From Dipteris shenzhenensis (Eukaryota > Polypodiophyta > Polypodiopsida > Gleicheniales), in the NCBI GenBank assembly GCA_047967505.1, contig CM106540.1: a DNA stretch of 64,000 nucleotides; one strand, written 5' to 3'. Positions within the stretch are counted from its first letter, which is position 1, and each line of letters starts with the position of its first letter. The position numbers and the translations under genes are program-made. This document shows, in pieces, positions 33,391 to 43,886 of this stretch. The notes under the pieces were generated by a model. That model did not search any database. It was not told the DNA's origin and was given only the letters and a program-made list of their open reading frames with translations.

Positions 33391-34058
33391 CGGAATCCAT
33401 CGAAGCTGTATGCTTGCTTGAGAAGCACTTTCCCTCGAGCATTATGACAACTCAAGTCCACTTGCTTGTGCACATAGTTGATGAGGTGGCTATAGCAGGT
33501 ACCGTTCATAGTCGATGGATGTTTTTTCTCGAGCGGTTTATGAAAACTTTAAAGGGTTTTGTAAGACAAAGAGCAAGACCGGAAGCAAGCATGGCAGAGG
33601 GATGGCTTGTGCAAGAGTCATTAGTATATATCACAGAGTTTCTTGCATCCATGGATCCTGATATGCCGCAAGCTTGGCACAACAAGGATGATGATCGCAT
33701 CGTTGGCGAGGTTCCCCAAGGAAAAGGGATTGAAAGAAAGATGAGCGAAGAGCAAATGGAGAAATTCAATAAGTTTTGTATCCACAATAGCCCTGAGATG
33801 TAGAAGTGGATTGAGAGATATGAAGTGGCCAAAGCAGAAAAAATAAATGCAAGGACGAGATTCAGAGTAATGTACAGGCGATCACAACCATATCCACGAG
33901 ATCTGTCTCTTCTCCCTACTCACATGTCACTTGATTGGCTACAACTGGCTCTACGTAAAGCCGAACGTGATGGAGAGACATTAAACGAGCGCGAGCGAGA
34001 GTTATCATCTCGATGTATGGTGCATGTAAGTTTCTTATCTCTTGACGTAATTAAGTAA
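33390..34058 (+). pseudogene. CACTA copy 2 DUF4218 region
   Basis: The plus strand reads ESIEAVCLLEKHFPSSIMTT, QVHLLVHIVDEVAIAGTVHS, FLERFMKTLKGFVRQRAR, EGWLVQESLVYITEFLAS and KMSEEQMEKFNKFC. It then meets TAG at 33801 where copy 1 has CAG, and continues in the same frame as KWIERYEVAKAEKINARTRF, LPTHMSLDWLQLALRKAE. There is no MITE insertion, so this copy shows the empty site. Identity to copy 1 is high, so both moved recently relative to copy 3. Confidence 0.9.
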
Positions 34059-34088
34059 CTATTTGTGGCAATATATGCTATAAAATAG

Positions 34089-34520
34089 GTGCATCTTCAT
34101 TGTTTTAATGATGCTCTTTTACAGTATAAAAAGTACAGTGCATTATGGTCATATGGACGACATTTTCGCATGGAACGCATTGATTCAAAGAGAGTCATGT
34201 ATGATTGTGGAGTCATGGCTAACTTCACACAAGATAGCCGAGCAAGTTCTTCGGATACCAATCTTCTCTCCTCACAGTTGGATTATTGTGGAACCATACG
34301 CACGACATCTATGAAATTGATTTCAGACAATATACTATTTTCATTCTTGATGTAAAATGGTTTAGAACTACTTACAACGGTCCCCATGTGACAATGAGAA
34401 AAGATAGTAGCGGTCTCTTTGCAATAGACTCCACCAAACATTGGACCGATGAAAGTGATACTTTTGTTCTTCCCGAGCACTGTGAGCAGGTGCATACTAA
34501 TGATTTAATTAGTTGAAGCT
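34089..34520 (+). pseudogene. CACTA copy 2 DUF4216 domain
   Basis: DCGVMANFTQDSRASSSD, LDYCGTIR, then in a shifted frame YEIDFRQYTIFILDVKWFRT, GPHVTMRKDSSGLFAIDSTK and DTFVLPEHCEQVH. This is a complete DUF4216 pattern interrupted by a frameshift near 34290-34320. It lies 30 bp after the DUF4218-linked segment, with an intron-like AT-rich spacer between. Confidence 0.85.
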
Positions 34521-34584
34521 TTCGTTTTTAAAGTCCATTGATATATATATAATTGATGACATTTGGCACCCATCTTCAATATAG

Positions 34585-35013
34585 GTGGTTTTTTATCCAG
34601 ATCGTTCTGATCCAAGAAGGTGGTACGTGATCCAAGTTGCACCACGAAGCAAGCAAATTTTTGAAGATCGAGATGTGGATATGGAGATGCCACTACCAAT
34701 GCCGGATCCAATTGATGAATCTAGCGAAGAAGATGTAGATCACCATATGAGCCAAGAGGAAGATGTGCATAATGACATCGCACGGGAGGAGGATGGAGAT
34801 CACGATATTGATGAAGAAGACAACAATCATCAAGATCAATCACCACACTTAAGCTTTATTGAAGAAGATGATCAAATACCTTTAGGTGAACGTACGATGC
34901 TAGAATACGATGATGATATAGGAGATCAACTCGGTATAAAGTTAAAGATAGACTTGCTTGGCGCCTTAGACTTGGCTCAAGATGAAACAGTTGATGTAAA
35001 TGCTCTTATTTGA
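34585..35013 (+). pseudogene. CACTA copy 2 C-terminal acidic tail
   Basis: It opens after an acceptor-like CAATATAG as VVFYPDRSDPRRWYVIQVAP, a block that usually follows DUF4216. An acidic stretch comes next (PDPIDESSEEDVDHHMSQEE, REEDGDHDIDEEDNNHQDQS) and a stop at 35013. It is the 3' end of the transposase reading frame. The first residues overlap in meaning with the DUF4216 C-terminus (binding-site contact VFY). Function of the tail is unknown. Confidence 0.7.
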
Positions 35014-35211
35014 TTTTTCTCATCTCAAACTTGGACATGAATATATGAGCTTCAAAGGCTTGATGTACATGCTCTCATTTTTTTATTCTCTATGAGTTCA
35101 AATATGTATGAAAATTTAAAAAAATTTGTCATTAGAAAAAACTAACTTTTAAGGCCTATTAAAAAAAAAAACCTCTCTGTAAAAACGTCGCAATAATATT
35201 TTGTATCAATG

Positions 35212-35349
35212 TCACTATATAGCGACTTTCAGCAACAGTCGCTATATAGCGACGATTTACGAAACCCGCTTTTTATACCGACGATTAATGCTAAGCGGGC
35301 GCTAAACGTCGGTACGTAAACGTCGCAATAGGATCCATGTGTAGTAGTG
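35212..35349. repeat. right subterminal repeats and terminus of CACTA copy 2
   Basis: TCACTATATAGCGAC (35212-35226) and TCGCTATATAGCGAC (35239-35253) precede the terminus, which ends TGTAGTAGTG at 35349. The reverse complement begins CACTACTACACATGG. It matches the terminus of copy 1 in 12 of the first 15 bases. Confidence 0.85.
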
Positions 35350-35530
35350 CATCAAGCTCGCCGCTCACCCCTCGCTTGCCTTTCGTTTCATCTACTCGCC
35401 GCTCGCCCTCGCTTTTCATGTCTCTTTGTTGAAGACTTGCTTTTTGGTTCCTCCCTTTATCTTCCTTTCTTCTATTTTGCTCCATCAAGCTCCGCTCGCC
35501 CTGCCTTTCGCTCATCTACTCAAGCTCGCC

Positions 35531-35750
35531 GCTCGCTTTAATTCATACTCTTTGCTTTTCCAAAGATTGAAGGGATTCGCACTTCCAAAGAAGCATGAAG
35601 GATTCACTGCTCGCTTTAAGTCATACTCTTTGCTTTTCCAAAGATTAAAGGGATTTGCACTTCCAAAGAAGCATGAAGGATTCGCTTTTCCAAAGATTGA
35701 AGCATGAAGGATTCGCTTTTCCAAAGAATGAAGGGATTCGCACTTCCAAA
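35531..35750 (+). repeat. 78 bp tandem repeat, partly open
   Basis: A unit of about 78 bp encoding SYSLLFQRLKGFALPKKHEG repeats twice in frame and then in shorter pieces (TTCGCTTTTCCAAAGATTGA). No protein family is recognised. It is more likely a minisatellite than a gene. Confidence 0.7.
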
Positions 35751-36480
35751 GATATGAACGGAATCAATTCCTCCGTTTCGCCACCTCCATCTTTATGCGT
35801 TTGGTCATGCTCACTGTTCGCTTGAGCCTTCATGCAGGTGCTCTCTTAGAGACAAAACTTTCGTATGCTCACTGAGATGATTAACGTAAGCTTTCAAAAC
35901 TTTCGTAAGCTTTCGTAATTTGATTAACGTACGCTTTGCTCTTCTCAAGAAGGTGTTCGATGAGACTTCCATGTTCTCAAGGCTCTCACAAGAGTCTGAG
36001 CATAGACTCTAAGATAGGAGTGGCTATGGTGGGGAGTTGGCTATGGCGAATTTAACTATGGAAAGCTTAATAAGATATAGAAATTGGCTATGGCGAATCC
36101 AAAGGAGCGCTTCGTTCCTTAAAGAATAGAAAATCAGCGCTTCGTAAGAGTCTAGGATCAAGTGCATCGAGCAGTAAGAGTCCGTCATGGGTATATCTCT
36201 CCTCTCTTTCTTTCAACCCTCCTGTTATCTTGTTGCCTCGATGGTGGAGGAGGAAAACAAATTGCAAGAAAGAAAGCAAAAAATCTGAAAATTAAAGAGG
36301 AAGCTACCGAACTGATTGAGCATCAATTGTGTTGTTTCCTTCCAACTCCATCAACTTCGCAGCTTCGGTGGAGTTCAGGCTATCGAGCCGTTGGTTGCCT
36401 TCTTGCCTCAAGACTCTCCGTGCGAGCTGTGGTGAGTAAAACTGTCAGACTCTGAGACTCCTCTCCAATCCGCTTTGGAA
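35751..36480. other. unassigned, no gene seen
   Basis: Some short duplications (TTTCGTAAGCTTTCGTAA, TATGGCGAAT) occur. No coding motif is visible on either strand. Confidence 0.35.
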
Positions 36481-36489
36481 TGAATAGAA

Positions 36490-38060
36490 AGTGAATGAGG
36501 GAAAGGCATCAATTGAAATGAGAGAAAAGGTCTTGATTTGAAACTCCTAAATAATTCAAATTTTGAAATATAGCTCTTCCCGCCATTGTGCCCTTTTGAA
36601 TTTTGGATATATAGAGTGGCACTTATGCCATTCTCTCCAATATTAAATTTAAATTCAAATTCATATTGATAATTTTAATTTCAATTTGCATTTCAAATTG
36701 AAATTATTCTTTTGAAATTGTATTTCAAAACCTAAATTCTAGTTTTCAAATTTTGATTTCAAGTTAAACTTCAATCTCAATTTTGATTTTCATGATTGAA
36801 TGGCAAATTTAGAGCTTGAATTTCTAATTTTAAATGGAGAATGGCACTAGTGCCATTCTCCAAGACCTCATAAGAAGTCTGTGAGAGTGGCACCAGTGCT
36901 CTTCCCGCCATTGTTCCCTTTTGAATTTGGATATATAGAGTGGCACATATGCAATTTTCTCCAATATTAAATTTAAATTCAAATTCAAATTATTCTGTTT
37001 GAAATTGTATTTCAAAACTGAAATTTATATTAGGACATTGCAATGGGAGAATGGCACTGGAGAATAGGAAAATGGAGAATGGCACTAGTGCCATTCTCCC
37101 AATGGAATGTCCCAATGGAATGTCCTAATTTTTTGGCTTTGTAATAGGAAAATGGAGAATGGCACTAGGAATAGGAAAATGCAGAATGGCACTAGTGCCA
37201 TTCTCCCATTGGAAAATGGAGAATGGCACTAGTGCCATTCTCCCAATGGAATGTCCTAATTTTTTGGCTTTGTAATAGGAAAATGGAGACTGGCACTAGT
37301 GGCTTTCTCCCAATGGAATGTCCTAATTCAAAATTTTGGCTTCACAAAGGTAGAAGGGCACCAATGCCATTCTCCCATTGGAATTAGTGGAATGTCAATC
37401 TATAGGTTTAGTGCCATTCTCCATTGTAATAGGAAAATGGATAATGGCACTAGGAATAGGAAAATGGAGAATGGCACTAGTGCCATTCTCCCATTGGAAA
37501 ATGGAGAATGGCACTAATGCCATTCTCCCAATGGAATGTCCCAATGGGATGTCCTAATTTTTTGGCTTTGTAATAGGAAATTGGAGAATGGCACTAGTGC
37601 CATTCTCCCAATGGAATGTCCTAATTCAAAATTTTGGATTCACAAAGGTAGAAGGGCACCAATGCCATTCTCCCATTGGAATTAGTGGAATGTCAATCTA
37701 TATGTTTAGTTTGTCTAGATTACCACTAGCGGAGAATGGCAGTGATGCCAATCTCATGCTGGCAACTACATAATGACACTGAAATCATCAAACTCACATG
37801 TGGAATGGAATCGGACACCACTCTCCTATGATCATAGTCTCTACTCTGTAGAGTTCATATGGATTTGTGTCAATATCTGTGGAGAATGGCAGTGGTGCCA
37901 ATCTAATACCATGACCTGATAACATGCACAAGGAATCCTAAACTCGCATGTGCATTAGCACTTTTGCGATTATCCTACTGCAGCCAATAAAATTAGTGGA
38001 ATGTCAATCTATAGGTTCAGTTTGTCTAGAAAACCACTAGTGGAGAATAACAGTGATGCC
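36490..38060. repeat. array of GGAGAATGGCACT palindromes, right block
   Basis: Perfect 26 bp palindromes lie at 36836-36861, 37074-37099, 37218-37243, 37467-37492 and 37583-37608. The first part also has an AT-rich tract (AATTTAAATTCAAATTC) and a direct duplication of about 80 bp (TCTTCCCGCCATTGTGCCC at 36577 and TCTTCCCGCCATTGTTCCC at 36899). From 37020 on it repeats the left block almost base for base. Confidence 0.9.
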
Positions 38061-41000
38061 AATCTCATGCTGGCAACTACATAATGACACTGAGATCATC
38101 AAACTCACATGTGGAATGGAATAGGACACCACTCTCCTATGAACACTAGAATACCCCTCCTAGAATAGTAGGGTGAACATCTGTACAAGTGGAGAATAAA
38201 AGTGGTTCCAATCTCTTATTAGGCCCTAAGAAATGGCATTGAGAAGCCTAAACTCACATGTGCATTCTTTTATGTAGTGATCACTGTCTCTGCTGTGCAG
38301 AGATCATATGGAATTGTGTCAATCTCTGAGATCATCAAACTCACATGTGGAATGGAATAGGACACCACTCTCCTATGATCACTGGAATGCCCCTCCTAGA
38401 ATAGTAGGGTAAACAATTGTACAAGTGGAGAATGGCAGTGGTGCCAATCTCTTATTAGGCCCTAAGAAATGGCGTTGAGAAGCCTAAACTCACATGTACA
38501 GAGATCACATGGAATTGTGTTAATCTCTATGGAGAATGCCACCAATGGAGAATGGCACTGGTGCCAATCTCACATGTGCATTGGCACTTTTGCCAAACTC
38601 ATGGTGGCACCTACATAATGACACTGAGATCATCAGACTCACATGTGGATTGGAATCGGACACCACTCTCCTATGATGATTGGAATACCCCTCCTAGAAT
38701 AGTAGGGTAAACATTTGTACAAGTGGAGAATGGCAGTGGTGCCAATCTCTTATTAGGGCCTAAGAAATGGCATTGAGAAGCCTAAACTCACGTGTGCATC
38801 CTTCTATGTAGTCATCACTGTCTCCGCTGTGTAGAGATCATATGGAATTGTGTCAATCTCTGTGGAGAATGCCACCAGTGGAGAATGGCAGTGGTGCCAA
38901 TCTCATACGATGACCTGAAAACATGTACAAGGAATCCTAAACTCACATGTGCATTGGCACTTTTGCCATTATCCTACTACAGCCAATAAAATTAGTGGAA
39001 TGTCAATCTATAGGTTTAGTTTGTCTAGACTACTACTAGCGGAGAATGGCAGTGGTGCCAATCTCATGCTTGCAACTACATAATGACACTGAGATCATCA
39101 AACTCACATGTGGAATGGAATAGGACACCACTCTCCTATGATCACTGGAATAACCCTCCTAGAATAGTAGGCTAAACATTTGTACAAGTGGAGAATGGCA
39201 GTGGTGCCAATCTCTTATTAGGCCCTAAGAAATGGCATTGAGAAGCCTAAACTCACATGTGCATTCTTCTATGTAGTGATCACTGTCTCCGCTGTGTAGA
39301 GATCATATGGAATTGTGTTAATCTCTCTGGAGAATGCCACCAATGGAGAATGGCAGTGGTGCTAATCTCATACCATGACCTGAAAACATGCACAAGGAAT
39401 CCTAAACTCACATGTGCATTCTTTTATGTAGTGATCACTGTCTCCACTGTGTAGAGATCATATGGAATTGTGTCAATCTTTGAGATCATCAGACTCACAT
39501 GTGGATTGGAATCGGACACCACTCTCCTATGATCACTGGAATACCCCTCCTAGAATAGTAGGGTAAACATTTGTACAAGTAGAGAATGGCAGTGGTGCCA
39601 ATCTCTTATTAGGACCTAAGAAATGGCATTGAGAAGCCTAAACTCACATGTGCATTCTTCTATGTAGTGATCACTATCTCCGCTGTGTAGAGATCATATG
39701 GAATTGTGTCAATATCTGTGGAGAATGGCAGTGGTGCTAATCTCATACCACGACCTGAAAACATGCACAAAGAATCCTAAACTCACATGTGCATTCTTCT
39801 ATGTAGTGATCACTGTCTCCGCTGTGTGGAGATCATATGGAATTGTGTCAATCTCTGAGATCATTAGACTCACATGTGGATTGGAATTGGACACCACTCT
39901 CCTATGATCACTGGAATACCCCTCCTAGAATAGTAGGGTAAACATTTGTACAAGTGGAGAATGGCAGTGGTGCCAATCTCTTATTAAGCCCTTAGAAATG
40001 GCATTAAGAAGCCTAAACTCACATGTGCATTCTTCTATGTAGTCATCACTGTCTCCGCTGTGTAGAGATCATATGGAATTGTGTCAATCTCTATGGAGAA
40101 TGCCACCAGTGGAGAATGGCAGTGGTGCTAATCTCATACCATGAAATGAAAACATGCACAAGGAATCCAAAACTCACATGGGCATTCTTCTATGTAGTGA
40201 TCACTCCTTCCTTTGTGTAGAGATCAAATGGAATTGTGTCAATCTCTGAGATCATCAAACTCACATGTGGAATGGAATAGGACACCACTCTCATATGATC
40301 ACTGGAATACCCCTCCTAGAATAGTAGGGTAAACATTTGTACAAATGGAGAATGGCAGTGGTGCCAATCTCTTATTAGGCCCTAAGAAATGGCATTGAGA
40401 AGCCTAAACTCACATGTGCATTCTTCTATGTAGTCATCACTGTGTAGAGATCATATGGAATTGTGTCAATCTCTGTGGAGAATGCTACCATTGGAGAATG
40501 GTAGTGGTGCTAATCTCATACCATGACCTGAAAAAATGCACAAGGAATCCAAAACTCACATGTGCATTGGCACTTTTGCCATTATCGTACTGCCGCCAAT
40601 GAAATTAGTGGAATGTCAATCTATAGGTTCAGTTTGTCTAGACTACCACTAGCGGAGAATGGCAGTGGTGCCAATCTCATGCTTGCAACTACATAATGAC
40701 ACTGAGATCATCAAACTCACATGTGGAATGGAATAGGACACCACTCTCCTATGATCACTGGGATACCCCTCCTAGAATAGTAGGGTAAACATTTGTACAA
40801 GTGGAGAATGGCAGTGGTGCCAATCTCTTATTAGGCGCTAAGAAATGGCATTGAGAAGCCTAAACTCACATGTGCAGAGATCATATGGAATTGTGTCAAT
40901 CTCTGTGGAGAATGCCACCAGTGGAGAATGGCAGTGGTGCCAATCTCATACCATGACCTGAAAACATGCACAAGGAATCCTAAACTCACATGTGCATTCT

Positions 41001-41935
41001 TCTATGTAGTGATCACTCTCTCCGTTGTGTAGAGATCATATGGAATTGTGTCAATCTCTGAGATCATCAAACTCACATGTGGAATGGAATGGGACACCAC
41101 TCTCCTATGATCACTGGAATACCCCTCCTAGAATAGTAGGGTAAACATTTGTACAAGTGGAGAATGGCAGTGGAGCCAATCTCTTATTAGGCCCTAAGAA
41201 ATGGCATTGAGAAGCCTAAACTCACATGTGCATTCTTCTATGCGGTGATCACTGTCTCCGCTGTGTAGAGATCATATGGATTTGTGTCAATCTCTGTGGA
41301 GAATGCCATTAGTGGAGAATGGCTGTGATGCCAATCTCATACCATGACCTGAAAACATGCACAAGGAATCCTAAACTCACATGTGCATTGGCACTACCAC
41401 TAGCAGAGAATGGCAGTGATGCCAATCTCATGCTGGCAACTACATAATGACACTGAGATCATCAAACTCACATGTGGAATGGAATAGGACACCACTCTCC
41501 TATGATCACTAGAATACCCCTCCTAGAATAGTAGGGTAAACATCTGTACAAGTGGAGAACGGCAGTGGTGCCAATCTCTTATTAGGCCCTAAGAAATGGC
41601 ATTGAGAAGCCTAAACTCACGTGCAGAGATCATATGGATTTGTGTCAATCTCTGTGGAGAATGGCAGTGGTGCCAATCTCATACCATGACTTGAAATCAT
41701 GCACAAGGAATGCTAAACTCACATGTACATTCTTCTATGTAGTGTTCACTGTCTTCGCTGTGTAGAGATCATATGGAATTGTGTCAATCTATGTGGAGAA
41801 TGCCACCAGTGGAGAATGGCAGTGGTGCCAATCTCATACCATGACCTGAAAACATGCATAAGGAATCCTAAACTCAAATGTGCATTCTTCTATGTAGTGA
41901 TCACTGTCTCTGCTGTGTAGTGATCCTAAACATCA
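38060..41935. repeat. satellite-like repeat, variable unit near 390 bp
   Basis: The marker CCTCCTAGAATAGTAGGGT occurs about ten times (near 38157, 38391, 38690, 39155, 39547, 39921, 40311, 40767, 41124, 41516), at spacings of roughly 235-465 bp. Each unit contains GTGGAGAATGGCAGTGGTGC, CACATGTGGAATGG, AAGAAATGGCATTGAGAAGC and TGTAGAGATCATATGGAATT. Units are rearranged and not perfectly tandem. The GGAGAATGGCAGTGGTGCC motif shows descent from the palindrome family. Confidence 0.9.
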
Positions 41936-42261
41936 TGGAGGATGGCACCAGTGGCATTATCCCTAAACTCTCACGGAGGATGGCACTTGTGCCATTCTGA
42001 ACAAACTCACAATCCATGTGTTCAATGGCATTTGTGACACTCTTCTAACATCATATTATGTTGGAGAATGGCACGAATACCATTCTTTATTTGCTTACTG
42101 TGTTGGTGTAGTTTTTCATAATGCATATATAAGTTGCTTCACCTTGGTTATTTTGTTAATAGAAGTTGCATTGTGGTTGTAATATTTCCTACTACAGTTA
42201 TGATTTTCTATTATACATTTCATTGTGTCCTTGGTTCTTTTGTTAACAGAACATTGCAAGA
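41936..42261 (+). promoter_or_regulatory. 5' flank of the cassette with intron-like acceptors
   Basis: After the last satellite unit, a few palindrome variants appear (GGAGGATGGCACCAGTGG, GGAGAATGGCACGAATACC). Two similar pyrimidine-rich acceptors follow: TATTTTGTTAATAG at about 42161 and TTCTTTTGTTAACAG ending at 42249, just before the ATG at 42262. This suggests an intron in the 5' untranslated region. I see no clear TATA box. Confidence 0.35.
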
Positions 42262-43626
42262 ATGGCTACCAAGGGAAAGAGAAAGGTTCGAGAGGTGTCA
42301 GTTTATGATGGAGTTAGTTCTGGAAGAGGATGGTTTTTGGATATATACAATAACGAACTCCAAAAACTCCATAAAGTGCATTGTTTTGTGAACATCCAAG
42401 GAACAACTTTTGAAGATGTTGGACAAGTTAAAGAGATGGAGGATACCGAGAAAGACAACGTTCCTTGTCTCAAAATTAATACATTGGGAGGCAATGTGTA
42501 TCAATTGGATCCTGCTTGTTTTGATCATGCGAGGATAAATGCTACTGGGGAGGACACGATGATATCTAGGGGTTGGATTAATGAGCCAGAAAATTATACC
42601 AATCAACAGATACTAGAAAGCTTTGATTTGGTAACAAAAGGGATAAAGCAAGATATAAAAAAGAGTAGAAAAGTTTCGAAAAGAACCAAGAAAAGTGATG
42701 TTGAGGGATCAAGCTCTCAAGTGTCTCAGAACACATTGAAAGAGAAGGCTAGAGAGACCGGTGAGGAGGAAACAATAGGTGAGAAGGAAATAAGGTCAGA
42801 TGGAAAAACAAGCATTGGGGATAAACTGGAGGCTAAAGACAAAGAGACAACTTTAGGAGGAAGACAGGGAGGTACGGGAATAGTCACTGATGGAACTGGA
42901 AGTGGAGGTGATGCAACGGGGAGTGGTGAGACACATATAACGGGACATGGTGAGAAATCATCTGAAGCAACTATCATCCTGTATAAGAAAATCCAGCCAG
43001 ATGTTGACTTTGAGGCACTACAAAAGAAATTGGAAAGGAAGGACACAAGTATGACAGGCTTGATGGAGTACGTAGAGTACTTCCCATTTGGTTTGGAGTT
43101 TGAGGTGTTGATCCCAGTGATGAATTGCTTTAGAGCACCAAGCCAATATGTGTACAGGACATTGACCCTCAGCTATGTCAGTGACTTGGTCAAGAGTTTT
43201 GCAATGAATGCACGACCTCCTGCAACATGTGCATATCTTATGCCTTACCACATAGGCACAAATACTCCGATGTGCAAGGAAGAGATAAAGGTGGAAAAGT
43301 TAAAGGAGTATAATTATTGGATTCTTGCAGGGCAGCATTCGATTTATGCTGCAAGGATATTTATAACTAAAGCATATGGAGAAGCCTTCAATCAACGAAA
43401 AGGTTTCTATACACGGAGGAAGGCGAGAATTATTGTCAATGCACCAGTTGAAGCAAGTTGTAAGATATCATCAATGGCCAACATGGAGGCACATACCGTT
43501 TTGAAAAATCAACCATATATCGATATCGTACAAAACCTAAGGGCACAGTGGATTGCATTCGACGACCAAAGAAACCAGCCCAAGGCCTTGTCAAAGGGCA
43601 TAAAGATCGACAAAGTTGGGATGTGA
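42262..43626 (+). CDS. ParB-like domain protein, 454 aa
   Basis: ATG at 42262 lies in a good plant context (GCAAGAATGGC). Residues 1-125 are a unique N-terminal region. Residues 130-147 are basic (KSRKVSKRTKK), a possible nuclear signal. Residues 150-235 are low-complexity Ser/Thr/Gly/Glu. From about 245 a compact domain follows: LTLSYVSDLVKSFAMNARPP (from 301), then YWILAGQHSIYAARIF (352-367), then RKARIIVNAP and KISSMANMEAH. The order of a strand with a leading helix, a G-x-H motif followed by AA, and an S...N block fits the ParB/sulfiredoxin fold, whose members bind or nick DNA or act as partners of methylases. The assignment is by eye. The frame is fully open, unlike its surroundings. Confidence 0.6.
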   Translation: MATKGKRKVREVSVYDGVSSGRGWFLDIYNNELQKLHKVHCFVNIQGTTFEDVGQVKEMEDTEKDNVPCLKINTLGGNVYQLDPACFDHARINATGEDTMISRGWINEPENYTNQQILESFDLVTKGIKQDIKKSRKVSKRTKKSDVEGSSSQVSQNTLKEKARETGEEETIGEKEIRSDGKTSIGDKLEAKDKETTLGGRQGGTGIVTDGTGSGGDATGSGETHITGHGEKSSEATIILYKKIQPDVDFEALQKKLERKDTSMTGLMEYVEYFPFGLEFEVLIPVMNCFRAPSQYVYRTLTLSYVSDLVKSFAMNARPPATCAYLMPYHIGTNTPMCKEEIKVEKLKEYNYWILAGQHSIYAARIFITKAYGEAFNQRKGFYTRRKARIIVNAPVEASCKISSMANMEAHTVLKNQPYIDIVQNLRAQWIAFDDQRNQPKALSKGIKIDKVGM

Positions 43627-43879
43627 GTAATAAACTTTGTTTTGTATGCATTTTTTATTTCAAGAATGTTTATGGCTTTGTAAAAGAAATGATAGTAGTG
43701 TTAATTCCCTGATGTGAGAATGGCACTAGTGCCACTCTTCTAGTTACCAAGTCATGCTTTTGACATGGTAATGGGAGAATCGCACTAGTGTCATTATTAT
43801 CTCTATTACATGATTTGGATTAGAAGAATGTCTAAGATGATTTTGATTTTTTTATATAGAATTTTGTAGGAGTTGCAAG
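43623..43879 (+). other. possible intron joining the two long frames
   Basis: A consensus donor GTGAGT sits at 43623, just before the TGA of the ParB-like frame. An acceptor at 43878-43879 (TTGCAAG) would join AT to CGTATCGATG in frame with the next ORF. A stronger-looking acceptor, TTTTGTAG at 43869, would put it out of frame. The interval holds two palindrome variants. If it is spliced, one protein of about 910 residues would carry both domains. Confidence 0.35.
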
Positions 43880-43886
43880 CGTATCG

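Larger units (their letters stand above)
32340..35349 (+). mobile_element. CACTA (En/Spm) transposon, copy 2, internally deleted
   Basis: The right end at 35349 reads inward on the minus strand as CACTACTACACATGGATCCT, a true CACTA start. Subterminal TCGCTATATAGCGAC motifs occur near both ends (32376-32440 and 35212-35253). Between them on the plus strand are exon-like N-terminal scraps, then DUF4218 and DUF4216. The TNP2 domain is missing, so the copy is an internal-deletion derivative. The exact left terminus was not identified; 32340 is approximate. Confidence 0.8.

Noticed and set aside
38792-41920. Frames starting MCILLCSHHCLRCVEIIWNC
   Set aside because: They recur once per satellite unit and are translations of the satellite, not a gene family.
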